DNA from: Marinagarivorans algicola | GTDB taxonomy: Bacteria; Pseudomonadota; Gammaproteobacteria; Pseudomonadales; Cellvibrionaceae | Length of the DNA: 64,000 nucleotides | Assembly (NCBI RefSeq): GCF_001292705.1 | Contig: NZ_LGAK01000001.1 | Location: 1 to 64,000 of the forward strand | Direction: 5' to 3' | Shown here: positions 8,335 through 19,596 of the stretch, one piece after another | Layout of the letters: each line of letters begins with the position of its first letter | Numbering within the stretch: position 1 is the stretch's first letter | Position numbers and translations under genes: made by a program | Notes under the pieces: generated by a model | The model's input: the letters and a program-made list of their open reading frames with translations, nothing else | Database searches by the model: none | Told to the model about the DNA's origin: nothing

Positions 8335-9282
8335 ATGAGCAAAGTGCTATTAGAAGACCTGCAAGTTGTTCTTAAAGTTGCCGAGTTTCGCAGCATTACA
8401 AAAGCGGCCGCGCATTTAGATATGCGTATGGCCACGGCGAGTGCCGCCCTTAAGCGTGCAGAGGCGGCCTTAGGGGCTGAGTTATTTATTCGTACAACCC
8501 GCCAAATTAGGTTGTCGAGTGCTGGCGAGCGCTATTTACCCGAGTGCGAAAAAGCATTGCTCCTATTGGATCAGGCTAAGCAAGCTATGTGCGGTAGCGA
8601 CGGTAAAGTTGAAGGTGAAGTGCGCTTGTCACTGTCGTCTGATTTGGGGCGCAATGTGGTAATGCCCTGGTTGGATGACTTTATGGATGCGCACCCTCAC
8701 ATTAGTTTAAAAGCCACAATCAGCGATAGCACCATCGATTTTTATCGCGATTCGGTGGATATGGCGCTGCGCTACGGACCTCCTAAAGATTCTAACCTGT
8801 ACGGCTTTAAAATTTGCGATGTACCGGGCGTGTTGTGCGCCACGCAAGCGTATTTGGCGCAGCAAGGTACCCCTGCGCACCCGCACGATTTGGCCACGCA
8901 CAACGGGTTGTTTTATCAGCTGCACGATGTCATTTATAACGTGTGGGCTTTTACCCGTGAAGGCGAAGAATATACGGTCAAAATGCGGGGTAATCGCGCC
9001 AGTAATGATGGTGACTTGGTGCGACGATGGTGTGTGGCCGGTAAAGGGGTTGCCGTGAAGTCGTGTCTTGATATGTGCGCTGATTTGCTCGCGGGTCGAG
9101 TGGTCAATGTCTTGCCGCACTTTACACCACGTACCTCAGAGCTATGGCTTATATGCCCGAGTCGTCAATCGATTACGCCGGCTATGCGGCTATTGCGCGA
9201 TGCCTTTAAAGCAAAAAGTGCGCTGATGCTAGAGCAGCTTGCTGCTGCGGGTGTTATTAGTACCGATAAGCTTAAATCATAA
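8335..9282 (+). CDS. LysR-family transcriptional regulator
   Basis: 315 residues. The N-terminal winged helix-turn-helix covers about residues 5-62 (VLKVAEFRSITKAAAHLDM, followed by AALGAELFIRTTRQIRLSSAGE). The remainder is a periplasmic-binding-protein-like effector domain (about 90-295). It is divergent from the alcohol dehydrogenase-like gene, the usual LTTR arrangement, and a palindrome lies between them. The inducer is unknown. It converges with panB, and a hairpin plus a triple 16-bp repeat fills that gap. Confidence 0.9.
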   Translation: MSKVLLEDLQVVLKVAEFRSITKAAAHLDMRMATASAALKRAEAALGAELFIRTTRQIRLSSAGERYLPECEKALLLLDQAKQAMCGSDGKVEGEVRLSLSSDLGRNVVMPWLDDFMDAHPHISLKATISDSTIDFYRDSVDMALRYGPPKDSNLYGFKICDVPGVLCATQAYLAQQGTPAHPHDLATHNGLFYQLHDVIYNVWAFTREGEEYTVKMRGNRASNDGDLVRRWCVAGKGVAVKSCLDMCADLLAGRVVNVLPHFTPRTSELWLICPSRQSITPAMRLLRDAFKAKSALMLEQLAAAGVISTDKLKS

Positions 9283-9293
9283 GAGAGACGAGC

Positions 9294-9318
9294 TTTTTCA
9301 GCTAGGCTGAATAGCTGC
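9294..9318 (-). repeat. left-end remnant of the GTAACTATTCAG repeat family
   Basis: Reading the minus strand, GCAGCTATTCAGCCTAGCTG matches the left end of the dispersed element (copy D begins GTAGCTATTCAGCCCAGCTG). Only about 25 bases are present. It abuts the lysR stop and forms a TTCAGC/GCTGAA hairpin that could help end lysR transcription. Confidence 0.4.
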
Positions 9319-9320
9319 GC

Positions 9321-9358
9321 CATCATAAAATGCCCGCATTGGCGAGCGCTTTATGATG
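9321..9358. terminator. hairpin between convergent lysR and panB
   Basis: CATCATAAA (9321-9329) and TTTATGATG (9350-9358) are perfect complements, with a further GCC/GGC pair inside. It lies between two convergent genes and may stop transcription from either side, though T runs are short. Confidence 0.45.
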
Positions 9359-9360
9359 CT

Positions 9361-9408
9361 AGGTGTGTATAGGCCTAGGTGTGCATAAGTTTAGGTATGC
9401 ATAGCCGA
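9361..9408. repeat. three tandem 16-bp repeats
   Basis: Units start AGGTGTGTATAGGCCT (9361), AGGTGTGCATAAGTTT (9377) and AGGTATGCATAGCCGA (9393). They are diverged copies in the convergent gap before the panB stop. No function is evident. Confidence 0.6.
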
Positions 9409-9415
9409 TGTGCCG

Positions 9416-10231
9416 TTATTCAAAGCCGTGCTCAGCCGCAGGGAAAATACCGGCTTTGACATCACCGACGTACTGGGTTAGTGCCCCGGCTATATCCCCG
9501 GCTTCGACTAAAAAGTTTTTGCTGAACTTTGGGGGTTTAGGCGTAAGCCCTAAAATATCGTTGACTACCAACACCTGTGCGTCGGTATCTTTGCCTGCGC
9601 CAATGCCAATTACGGGGGTGGCCACCGCTTCACTGATTTGCTTGGCCAGCTCGCTTGGAACGCACTCTAACACTAATAAGTCGGCGCCAGCTTGGGCCAA
9701 GGCTTGGGCATCATTTAAGAGCGTTTGGGCTTGTTTTTGTGTGCGCCCTTGCACTTTAAAACCGCCGAGTTTATTCACCGATTGCGGGGTGAGCCCTAAG
9801 TGTGCGCACACGGGAATACCGCGCTCTGCTAGCATGGTTACTGTGGGAGCTAACCATTGCCCACCTTCCATTTTGACCATATGGGCACCGGCTTGCATAA
9901 TGCGCATGGCATTGTGCATGGCGAGCTCAACGGTGGCATAGCTCATAAAGGGCATATCGCCTAAAATGAGCGATTTTTTATTGCCGCGTGCAACTGCCTC
10001 CACATGATAAAGCATATGCTCCATCGTCACAGGTAGGGTAGAGTCATACCCTAAAACAGTCATCCCAAGGCTATCGCCAACTAATACGGTCTCTACGCCG
10101 GTTTGCTCTGCCATCGCCGCCATGGGGGCATCATACAGGGCAACACAGGTAAATTTTTCACCTTGGGCCTTAAGTTTTTGAAGAGTGTGAATAGTCACGG
10201 GTTTAACGAGTGGGTCTTGTAGGTAAGCCAT
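9416..10231 (-). CDS. panB: 3-methyl-2-oxobutanoate hydroxymethyltransferase PanB
   Basis: Transfers a hydroxymethyl group from methylene-tetrahydrofolate to alpha-ketoisovalerate, making ketopantoate for pantothenate and CoA. I chose ATG 10229-10231 (271 residues) because GGAG sits about ten bases upstream; the frame is also open from a TTG 15 bases earlier. Seen motifs: [35 protein letters not shown] (metal and substrate site), [24 protein letters not shown] and [14 protein letters not shown]. It is the third gene of a pcnB-folK-panB series. panC, its usual partner, is not present downstream. Confidence 0.95.
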   Translation of the reverse strand: MAYLQDPLVKPVTIHTLQKLKAQGEKFTCVALYDAPMAAMAEQTGVETVLVGDSLGMTVLGYDSTLPVTMEHMLYHVEAVARGNKKSLILGDMPFMSYATVELAMHNAMRIMQAGAHMVKMEGGQWLAPTVTMLAERGIPVCAHLGLTPQSVNKLGGFKVQGRTQKQAQTLLNDAQALAQAGADLLVLECVPSELAKQISEAVATPVIGIGAGKDTDAQVLVVNDILGLTPKPPKFSKNFLVEAGDIAGALTQYVGDVKAGIFPAAEHGFE

Positions 10232-10334
10232 TAGGGCGCTCCGCAATAAAGAAAAAAGCCAAGCGATTAAATATGAAATTATCGCTATTATTCTTAAGAT
10301 TAAAAGCCAATAAAAAGTGTCGAGTCAATGCGCA

Positions 10335-10811
10335 TTAAATTTGCTCGATACCTGTTTGATCGCATTGTTGTACCAGCGCTTTGAGGGGGGTACCGTTAGG
10401 CAAGCTAAGCTCGCTGGCAATATCATTAAGCGGCAGCAATACAAAGCCGCGCTCTGTCATAAATGCATGCGGCACTGTTAAGCGCTCGGTCGCGATAGTG
10501 TCGTTGTTCCACAACAAAATATCTAAATCTAAAGTGCGCGGCCCCCAGTGCTCTTTGCGTACGCGCTGGTGCGCTTGCTCTATAGCTTGTAGTGCTGTTA
10601 AAAAGCGATGGGCATCGAGTGAGGTATGCGCTTTGGCGACGCCATTAATAAAGTCCGGCTGAATGGGTCCTACAGCAGTACTTTTGTACCAAGGTGAGTG
10701 GCTCACGAGTGTGGTACCTGTGATGGCATTGATTTCTTCGAGTGCTTGAGTGACTTGCTGCAAGGGTTGATCTAGGTTGCTGCCTAAACCAATATACACA
10801 GTATTTAACAT
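10335..10811 (-). CDS. folK: 2-amino-4-hydroxy-6-hydroxymethyldihydropteridine pyrophosphokinase
   Basis: Transfers pyrophosphate from ATP to 6-hydroxymethyl-7,8-dihydropterin in folate synthesis. 158 residues, the normal HPPK length. N-terminal YIGLGSNL, central YKSTAVGP and DFINGVA, and the signature RKEHWGPRTLDLDILLW (ATP/Mg site) are all present, followed by LTVPHAFMTERGFVLLPL. It begins two bases after the pcnB stop, so translation is probably coupled. panB follows after about 100 bases. Confidence 0.96.
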   Translation of the reverse strand: MLNTVYIGLGSNLDQPLQQVTQALEEINAITGTTLVSHSPWYKSTAVGPIQPDFINGVAKAHTSLDAHRFLTALQAIEQAHQRVRKEHWGPRTLDLDILLWNNDTIATERLTVPHAFMTERGFVLLPLNDIASELSLPNGTPLKALVQQCDQTGIEQI

Positions 10812-10813
10812 AG

Positions 10814-12199
10814 TTAATCGCTAGCGGGCGGTGGACTATTGTCGTGAGTGGAGTGATCTTTTTTGGGTTTGCGCCGACGCGGTTTGCGCTTGGGCTTATT
10901 ACTGGTTTGTTGGGTATTGAGCGCTTCTACCATGGTTTGTTGATGAGCTTCATCAGCAAATTGAAACTCCGTCCACCAGCGGCCTGCGCCGTTAAAATCT
11001 TCGCCGGCGTCTTCGCGCAATAATAAAAAGTCATAGGCGGCGCGAAAGCGTTGATGCTCGAGCGCGCCAAAACAGCGCTTGCCTGGGCGCGTAGCCAGCA
11101 CATGCTGTAAATACCAGATGTCGCGCATAGGTAAGGTAAAGCGCTTAGGAATCGAAGTGCGTGTCAGTTGTTGGCTGATAACGCTGGCAACGGCGGCATT
11201 TCTCGCATCGCCTATTTTCATACCCTCAGCCAGTAAGCGTTTAATTTCTGCTTGTAATGGTAGCCATAAAAATACAGCAAAAATAAACGCTGGCGTCACG
11301 CGTTTGCCTTGGCGAATGCGCTTGTCGGTATTGACGCACACAAGCTCAATCATCTTTTGATTAAACTCACTGTCATTGATTAAAGGTGTAGCGCCTGGAA
11401 ATAAGTGAGTCAGTAGGTTGTATTCTCGCAGACTATTGTAAGTGGCCGTTGCCGATCCTCCGAGCATTAATTTCAGTACTTCTTCAAAGAGTCTGGCGGC
11501 GGGGATATGATCGAGCAACTCACCAAGCGATAAAATGGGTTGGGCGGTTGCAGGTTCTAGCTTAAAGGCTAATTTAGCGGCAAAGCGCGCAGCGCGCAGC
11601 ATGCGAACAGGGTCTTCGCGATAGCGATCGCTAGCATTGCCAATAATGCGCAACGTGCGCGATTTTATATCTTCAAGGCCATGTGTGAAGTCAATTAAGG
11701 TTTCGCTGATGGGATCATAATAGAGGGCGTTAATCGTAAAGTCACGGCGCAGAGCATCCGATTCTAGGTCGCCATATACGTTATCGCGCAATAGTAAGCC
11801 TTGCTCTGACTGCACAGCGTTATGCGGTTTACCTGTTTGGTGGCTGCCACGAAAAGTTGTGACCTCAATAATCTCGCGGCCAAAACGCACATGCACAATT
11901 TTAAAGCGGCGCCCAATAATGCGCGAGCTGCGAAAGACTTGGCGCACCTGCTCGGGTGTTGCATCGGTGGCAACATCAAAGTCTTTTGGCTTGGCTTCTA
12001 ATAGGCTATCGCGCACACCGCCACCGACAATATAAGCTTGGTAGCCTGCTTGTTGCAGTGACTGGCAGACTTTCACCGCATTAGGGCTGAGCCCATGCAA
12101 TGACACATGGTGATCGCTGCGTGTGGCTGTCATAGTGTGATTGCCAGCAGATGCAGCGCTGCTAGACGGCGATAAAAGCTTCAGTAAACGTTTTAGCAT
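10814..12199 (-). CDS. pcnB: Poly(A) polymerase I
   Basis: Adds 3' poly(A) tails to RNA, promoting decay. 461 residues. The nucleotidyltransferase head has YIVGGGVRDSLLEAKPKDFDVATDATPEQV with the catalytic DFD pair, followed by GRRFKIVHVRFGREIIEV and the RRDFTINALYYDP and EDPVRMLRAARFAAKL motifs of the class II tRNA-nucleotidyltransferase/PAP fold. GRRFK with the R-rich C-terminal tail (KPKRKPRRRKPKKD, about residues 438-451) fits poly(A) polymerase rather than the CCA enzyme. First gene of pcnB-folK-panB. Confidence 0.93.
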   Translation of the reverse strand: MLKRLLKLLSPSSSAASAGNHTMTATRSDHHVSLHGLSPNAVKVCQSLQQAGYQAYIVGGGVRDSLLEAKPKDFDVATDATPEQVRQVFRSSRIIGRRFKIVHVRFGREIIEVTTFRGSHQTGKPHNAVQSEQGLLLRDNVYGDLESDALRRDFTINALYYDPISETLIDFTHGLEDIKSRTLRIIGNASDRYREDPVRMLRAARFAAKLAFKLEPATAQPILSLGELLDHIPAARLFEEVLKLMLGGSATATYNSLREYNLLTHLFPGATPLINDSEFNQKMIELVCVNTDKRIRQGKRVTPAFIFAVFLWLPLQAEIKRLLAEGMKIGDARNAAVASVISQQLTRTSIPKRFTLPMRDIWYLQHVLATRPGKRCFGALEHQRFRAAYDFLLLREDAGEDFNGAGRWWTEFQFADEAHQQTMVEALNTQQTSNKPKRKPRRRKPKKDHSTHDNSPPPASD

Positions 12200-12250
12200 G
12201 GTTTGTATTTTTGAGAGTCAATAAGCAGCGAGTGTAGCATGGTTTGCAGG

Positions 12251-12281
12251 TGACGGTAGTCTCTAGCTGACGGCAGTCCCT
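12251..12281. repeat. direct repeat upstream of pcnB
   Basis: TGACGGTAGTCTCT (12251-12264) and TGACGGCAGTCCCT (12268-12281) differ at two bases and are spaced 17 bp. They lie about 50-80 bases upstream of pcnB on its promoter side. Could be a regulator site or a chance local duplication. Confidence 0.35.
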
Positions 12282-12472
12282 GACTATCGCGGTTATTAGG
12301 TTATTGTGCCGCTCTTAAATAATTGTTGCAGTTCTTAAGTTAGGTACCCCTAACCGTTTAGTGTTTTAATCGCGTTATTAAAAGGTGCTGGGCGCGCCCA
12401 TATTGTTGTGGCCCTCTCTAAGGTCTAATAAATTATGTTGCTATTTGCATCGAAATGTAATTAAAAGCGCTA

Positions 12473-12534
12473 AATTTCAGCTTTAATGAGCTGAAATTCC
12501 TTTACTGTTAAGGAGCTTGCTGAGCTGTTATAAT
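12473..12534 (+). promoter_or_regulatory. palindrome plus -10 box upstream of icd
   Basis: AATTTCAGCT (12473-12482) and AGCTGAAATT (12489-12498) are perfect 10-bp arms around six bases. A TATAAT (12529-12534) follows, with no clear -35. The palindrome is placed where an activator would bind. The icd start is about 105 bases further on. The remainder of the 12200-12638 gap shows nothing else beyond the direct repeat near pcnB. Confidence 0.45.
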
Positions 12535-12638
12535 TGCGCCCGTTTTCACCTGTGCTCACTGTTATGTTAACGATTGTTAGTGTACGCAATGCGTGAGCCA
12601 TACATTTTGCAGATACTCCTCTAAGGCAGGTTAATTGA

Positions 12639-14861
<2,223 letters not shown>

Positions 14862-14882
14862 CGTTTAGTATTGCACATGTTT

Positions 14883-14920
14883 AAAAATGCCTACTGGTTT
14901 AACCTGTAGGCATTTTTTTT
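14883..14920 (+). terminator. rho-independent terminator of icd
   Basis: AAAAATGCCTAC (14883-14894) pairs perfectly with GTAGGCATTTTT (14906-14917) and continues into a T run to 14920. Strong intrinsic terminator. Confidence 0.9.
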
Positions 14921-14930
14921 ATATTTTTTA

Positions 14931-15092
14931 GTAACTATTCAGCCGAACCAAAAAAAATCTCTCAACAGGGTGCTGATGGGTTATTTTCTGGGCATTTAAG
15001 CGCCGAAAGCGCTTATATAGCGACTATGGATGGCTTGAGCGGCCCAGCAAATGATTCATTAGCGCCCGATTTCCGGACCTCTGAATAGTTAC
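14931..15092 (+). mobile_element. MITE-like element, copy A (best preserved)
   Basis: 162 bp with perfect 12-bp terminal inverted repeats, GTAACTATTCAG (14931-14942) and CTGAATAGTTAC (15081-15092). It is flanked by a perfect 8-bp direct repeat ATTTTTTA (14923-14930 and 15093-15100), which I read as the target duplication. No coding capacity. The inner core GGCTTGAGCGGCCCAG is shared with the other copies. GTAA ends plus an 8-bp duplication are IS66-family traits, so a non-autonomous relative is inferred. Confidence 0.8.
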
Positions 15093-15189
15093 ATTTTTTA
15101 TAGGTCTTCTTGTATTATCAGTTTCAGTTTTCATAAAATACCGTCTTGACTCACAAGAGGGTTTATTACTTCAATAGAGAGCATGCATT

Positions 15190-15690
15190 ATGGCTGAGTC
15201 AATGAATAGCGCACTATTTAAGCATTTATCGCAATACGCAAAATATCATCAAGATCGGCGTAATGTTGCCACTCATTTTATGGGTATTCCTATGATCGTG
15301 ATTGCTGTGGCTATTTTGCTATCTCGCCCAAGCTTGTTGCTGGCCGATGTGGCGATAACACCAGCGCTTGTATTAGTTGTTTTTTGCACTATTTTTTATG
15401 TGCGCTTACATCTATTGTTGGGGTTGTTTATGGGGGCTTTGCTGTTAGTTGCGGTATGGCTAGGCATAGCGGCCGCACAATTGCCCACCATGCAATGGCT
15501 ATTGCTGGGCGTAGGGCTATTTGCTGTAGGTTGGTTACTGCAATTTATAGGGCATTATTTTGAAGGTAAAAAACCGGCCTTTATGGATGATATGCGCGGT
15601 TTAATTATTGGGCCACTATTTGTAGTGGTCGAGGCCATACTACTACTGGGTTTTAAATCTGATTGGCATCAAAAAATTAACCAACCATAA
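15190..15690 (+). CDS. DUF962 (Mpo1-like) membrane protein
   Basis: 166-residue inner-membrane protein of the DUF962/Mpo1-like family. The N-terminal motif YAKYHQDRRNVATHFMGIPM (about residues 17-36) contains the conserved His residues that in yeast Mpo1, a dioxygenase acting on 2-hydroxy fatty acids, bind iron. Four hydrophobic segments follow (about 32-50, 55-75, 78-95, 98-120), then QFIGHYFEGKKPAF with a second conserved HxxE-type motif and a final hydrophobic helix. Fatty-acid alpha-oxidation is known only for the yeast member and is inference here. Ribosome site GAGAG precedes ATG 15190. Confidence 0.85.
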   Translation: MAESMNSALFKHLSQYAKYHQDRRNVATHFMGIPMIVIAVAILLSRPSLLLADVAITPALVLVVFCTIFYVRLHLLLGLFMGALLLVAVWLGIAAAQLPTMQWLLLGVGLFAVGWLLQFIGHYFEGKKPAFMDDMRGLIIGPLFVVVEAILLLGFKSDWHQKINQP

Positions 15691-15735
15691 AATAGATATG
15701 GCCGGCACAAAGTCTTTTTTTAAACACTTAAAACC

Positions 15736-16107
15736 ATGACAAAAAAAATAAACGCGGCAGCTATTTTTATTTTGGTGGGCTTTTTAGCGTATGCCACTTT
15801 ATGGGCAGAGCTAAATTATGCGGCTCTTTACGTTTATGCGCTATTAAGCCTTATGGCTTATGTGCTGTACTGGAAGGATAAGCGGGCTGCCATTAACAAC
15901 CAATGGCGTATCCCCGAAAACACACTACACTTGTGTGCAGTGTTAGGGGGCTGGCCCGGCGCCATGCTCGCCCAGCAATCTTTTAGACACAAAACCCAAA
16001 AAATACGTTTTAGAATTGTTTTTTGGTTTACGGTTGTTATCAACCTCATGCTACTTGTCACACTAGTAACTCCTGAATTGTGGGCTTTATTGGCTTTTAA
16101 TGTGTAA
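15736..16107 (+). CDS. DUF1294 membrane protein
   Basis: 123-residue membrane protein of the DUF1294 family, function unknown. Hydrophobic helices at about residues 8-23, 28-45 and 95-118. The family core YWKDKRAAINNQWRIPENTLH and GGWPGAMLAQQSFRHKTQK is clear. Many family members carry an N-terminal cold-shock domain; this one lacks it. It follows the DUF962 gene by 45 bases on the same strand and may share its transcript. Confidence 0.85.
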   Translation: MTKKINAAAIFILVGFLAYATLWAELNYAALYVYALLSLMAYVLYWKDKRAAINNQWRIPENTLHLCAVLGGWPGAMLAQQSFRHKTQKIRFRIVFWFTVVINLMLLVTLVTPELWALLAFNV

Positions 16108-16267
16108 TGCATGCACATCGTTAAAGTGATGTCGTTAAGTTCAATACCCCATTGGTGTCTAATCATAGTACCTGTGAGTTGTGCATCATTTGTTTTTGAA
16201 AGTAATACATCCCCGCCTTTTTAGCGTGTGATAATGTGTGGTTCATTGATAACCCCAAAAAAAACAG

Positions 16268-16969
16268 ATGCCTACGCCAATTGTTGATAATTTTATTGCT
16301 CCGCCTTGCCATGATGAGCTTCGTATTCTTTATTATGATGATGATATTTTATTGATCGATAAGCCCAGTGGCTTACTGAGTTTATCGGGCAAAAACCCGT
16401 TAAATAAAGACTCGGTGCATTACCGTTTAACACAAGGGCGTTTAGTGGGGCAGGGCGCGCGGGCTTACCCAGAGGCGGCGTTGGCGCATCGACTTGATTT
16501 TGGCACATCGGGCATTATGTTGGTGGCGCTAAATAGAAGGGCTAATGCGACTATTACGCGGCAGTTTCAAGCGCGTACCGTGAGTAAAACGTATGTGGCG
16601 ATACTCGATGGCACGCTGGACCGTGACTATGGTGATATACGATATGCCATTGCCAAAGACCCCGCCCATTTTCCAAAGCAAACCCTCTGTGCGGCAACGG
16701 GTAAGGCGGCCATCAGCGAGTATCACGTTGTGGCGCGGCTACAAAATCCTGCGCGCACCAAAGTTTGCTTTACGCCGTTAACGGGCCGTACGCACCAGTT
16801 GCGTATTCACAGCATGGCCTTTGGGCACCCGATATTAGGCTGCGATTTGTATCGCAATGAGCGTAGCCAGGCGATGGCGCCGCGGCTGTTGTTGCATGCC
16901 CATACACTTAATTTTACGCACCCCACTAAGGGCACGGCTGTAGCTGGGCTCAGCCCTTGCCCCTTTTAA
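16268..16969 (+). CDS. rluA: RluA-family pseudouridine synthase
   Basis: Isomerises uridine to pseudouridine in rRNA or tRNA. 233 residues, close to the 219 of E. coli RluA and without the S4 domain of RluC/RluD. Opening motif ILLIDKPSGLLSLSGK, catalytic motif AHRLDFGTSGIML (catalytic Asp in HRLD), KTYVAILDG and TGRTHQLRIHSMAFGHPILGCDLY are all present. The short length suggests RluA itself (23S U746 and tRNA U32), but the target site cannot be proved here. The frame reads through cleanly to TAA. Confidence 0.88.
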   Translation: MPTPIVDNFIAPPCHDELRILYYDDDILLIDKPSGLLSLSGKNPLNKDSVHYRLTQGRLVGQGARAYPEAALAHRLDFGTSGIMLVALNRRANATITRQFQARTVSKTYVAILDGTLDRDYGDIRYAIAKDPAHFPKQTLCAATGKAAISEYHVVARLQNPARTKVCFTPLTGRTHQLRIHSMAFGHPILGCDLYRNERSQAMAPRLLLHAHTLNFTHPTKGTAVAGLSPCPF

Positions 16970-17126
16970 CGCAGTTTGCGAGCCAGCCCAGTTTATCGCT
17001 AAACCCCCAAGTTTTATAATGTTTTAGCTGTTTTTTTGTTTAGATATGCGGTAGGGCTTGCGGGCGTGAGTTCTGGTAGAATGGCAGCATATTTGCCCCT
17101 ACCTTTATTAAAGCCGCTATTTATTT

Positions 17127-19472
17127 ATGTCTAACGCTAAGCAATACACTCCAGACCCGATCAAAACCGCACAACATTTGTGCTCTTACCCCAAGTATTG
17201 GGCCGAATGCTATGGCTCTGCGCCGTTTTTGCCCATGAGCCGTAAAGAAATGGACGATTTAGGCTGGGATAGCTGCGACATTATTATTGTCAATGGCGAT
17301 GCCTACGTCGATCACCCCAGTTTTGGTGGCGCTGTTATTGGCCGTTTATTAGAATTTCAAGGTTTTAGGGTGGGTATGATCGCGCAGCCCAACTGGCAAA
17401 GTGCCGATGCCTTTAAAGTGCTCGGTAAACCCAATCTTTTTTTTGGGGTAAGCGCCGGTAACATGGATTCGATGATCAATCGTTACACTGCCGATTTAAA
17501 AATGCGTAACGATGATGCCTATACCCCGAATAATGAAGGTGGTAAGCGCCCGGATCGCGCCGTTACCGTGTACGCCCAGCGCTGCCGCGAAGCCTATAAA
17601 GATGTGCCCATTGTGATCGGGGGTATTGAGGCGAGTTTGCGCCGTATTGCGCAATATGACTACTGGAGTGATGAAGTGCGCCGCTCGACCTTGGTAGACT
17701 CTGGCGCTGATATCTTGTTGTACGGTAATGCCGAGCGGGCCATTATCACCGTGGCGACCGAGCTTGCCAACGGTAAAAAAATTGAAGACCTGCATGATAT
17801 TCGCGGTACAACCGTGGTGAAAAAAGCCGTGCCCGAGGGCTGGACTGTTATTGATTCGTCGCGTGTTGACTGGGCCAAAAATATTGACATTATTGCCAAC
17901 CCCTACGAAGTCAAAGAAATGGGTAGCAGTGAGTGTAAAACCAATGCCAATAGCGGTGGTGATATCCCTGCATTAGCTGCTGATGGCGGCGACTTTTATA
18001 CCGATGTGGCCATGCAAGAGCCCGACGACGTACCGGAAGAGGCCATACGGATTATTCCTATGCCTATGCATCGCCAACACCAGCTTGATAAAGATACAAC
18101 TGTGATTCGTATACCGTCGTTCGAAAAAGTGCGCGGCGATCGCGTGTTGTACTCGCACGCGTCGCGCGTATTGCATTTAGAATCTAATCCGCAAAATGCT
18201 AGGACTATTGTGCAAAAGCATGGCAATCGCGAAGTGTGGGTTAACCCGCCACCGATCCCGCTTGAAACCGACGAAATGGATTCGGTGTTTGGTTTACCCT
18301 TTGCGCGCGTACCGCACCCAAGTTACGGCGATGCGACGATCCCTGCTTACGAAATGATTAAGACGTCTGTGAATATCATGCGCGGGTGTTTTGGGGGCTG
18401 CTCTTTTTGCTCGATTACCGAACATGAAGGCCGGGTGATTCAAAGTCGATCAGAAGAGTCGATTCTTAACGAAATCGAACAAATACGCGATAAAACACCA
18501 GGCTTTACCGGGACTATTTCTGATTTGGGCGGCCCAACAGCTAATATGTATATGCTCAATTGTAAAAGCCCACAAATACACGCCAATTGCCGCCGGTTAA
18601 GCTGCGTATTCCCCACGATTTGTAAAAACCTTGTGACCGATCACTCGCCAACAACCCAGTTGTATCGTAAAGCACGAGCAATACCAGGTGTTAAAAAAGT
18701 CGCCATTGCTTCGGGCTTACGCTATGACCTAGCCTTAGAAGATCCTGAATATGTTAAAGAGCTGGTAACCCATCATGTGGGTGGTTACTTAAAAATTGCT
18801 CCTGAGCATACAGAGGAAGGCCCACTCAATAAAATGATGAAACCGAGTATTCGTACCTTTGATGACTTTAAAATATTATTTGATAAGTACTCAAAAGCGG
18901 CCGGCAAAAAACAATACCTTATTCCCTACTTTATTGCCGCCCACCCAGGCAGTGAAGATGAGGATATGATTAATTTAGCTTTTTGGGTAAAAAAGAATAA
19001 ATACCGACTCGATCAAGTACAAACTTTTTATCCTTCGCCTATGTCATTAGCGACGGCGATGTACTATTCCGAAAAAGACCCATTGAGTAAGGTGAGTTAT
19101 AAAAGTGGTAAAGTGCATACGCCGCGCAATTTAAAGCAGCGACGCTTTCAAAAAGCTTTATTGCGTTTCCATGATGAAAAAACATGGCCCTTGCTGCGCG
19201 CCTCTTTTAAAGAGATGGGCCGAGAAGACTTGATAGGTAGTGGTGAACATGCTTTAGTCCCTGAAGAAGTCTTGCAGCGTAGTCGCCCTCGTAGAGCGGC
19301 CGGCCATAAAGGTGTAGCGCATAAAGCGGGTAGCTCAAGGGCCAATATTAAAAAGAATACCGCTTACCGAGGCAAGGCTGCTGGCCCCAAAGCAGGGGGA
19401 TTTAAAACTAGCCCAACGAAAGCGAGTACAACGAAAGCAAGGCCCACCCAGAGATCTAAGCATAAAAAATAA
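17127..19472 (+). CDS. ygiQ: YgiQ-family radical SAM protein
   Basis: 781 residues. An N-terminal DUF-type domain (about 1-300, opening [22 protein letters not shown]) precedes a radical SAM core whose cluster motif is [17 protein letters not shown] (CxxxCxxC, about residues 418-425). This is followed by [39 protein letters not shown] and [11 protein letters not shown]. The C-terminal tail of roughly 65 residues is rich in Lys, Ala, Gly and Thr and looks disordered. The reaction is not established for the family as far as I know. Single gene with a 124-base gap to the next chosen start. Confidence 0.93.
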   Translation: MSNAKQYTPDPIKTAQHLCSYPKYWAECYGSAPFLPMSRKEMDDLGWDSCDIIIVNGDAYVDHPSFGGAVIGRLLEFQGFRVGMIAQPNWQSADAFKVLGKPNLFFGVSAGNMDSMINRYTADLKMRNDDAYTPNNEGGKRPDRAVTVYAQRCREAYKDVPIVIGGIEASLRRIAQYDYWSDEVRRSTLVDSGADILLYGNAERAIITVATELANGKKIEDLHDIRGTTVVKKAVPEGWTVIDSSRVDWAKNIDIIANPYEVKEMGSSECKTNANSGGDIPALAADGGDFYTDVAMQEPDDVPEEAIRIIPMPMHRQHQLDKDTTVIRIPSFEKVRGDRVLYSHASRVLHLESNPQNARTIVQKHGNREVWVNPPPIPLETDEMDSVFGLPFARVPHPSYGDATIPAYEMIKTSVNIMRGCFGGCSFCSITEHEGRVIQSRSEESILNEIEQIRDKTPGFTGTISDLGGPTANMYMLNCKSPQIHANCRRLSCVFPTICKNLVTDHSPTTQLYRKARAIPGVKKVAIASGLRYDLALEDPEYVKELVTHHVGGYLKIAPEHTEEGPLNKMMKPSIRTFDDFKILFDKYSKAAGKKQYLIPYFIAAHPGSEDEDMINLAFWVKKNKYRLDQVQTFYPSPMSLATAMYYSEKDPLSKVSYKSGKVHTPRNLKQRRFQKALLRFHDEKTWPLLRASFKEMGREDLIGSGEHALVPEEVLQRSRPRRAAGHKGVAHKAGSSRANIKKNTAYRGKAAGPKAGGFKTSPTKASTTKARPTQRSKHKK

Positions 19473-19596
19473 AATATAGCGCAAGGCGTTTTGAAGTCTG
19501 TGCTTTATCGTGTTTTAACCTATCGATTATACAATGGACTCAGTGGCTTATGTTTATACGGGTCGTTTTCTAAATCATAGTTCTGACGGTAGTGAT

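Noticed and set aside
9408-9941. 177-codon frame antisense to panB
   Set aside because: Panb coding on the other strand is certain; this is a shadow frame with no recognisable domain.
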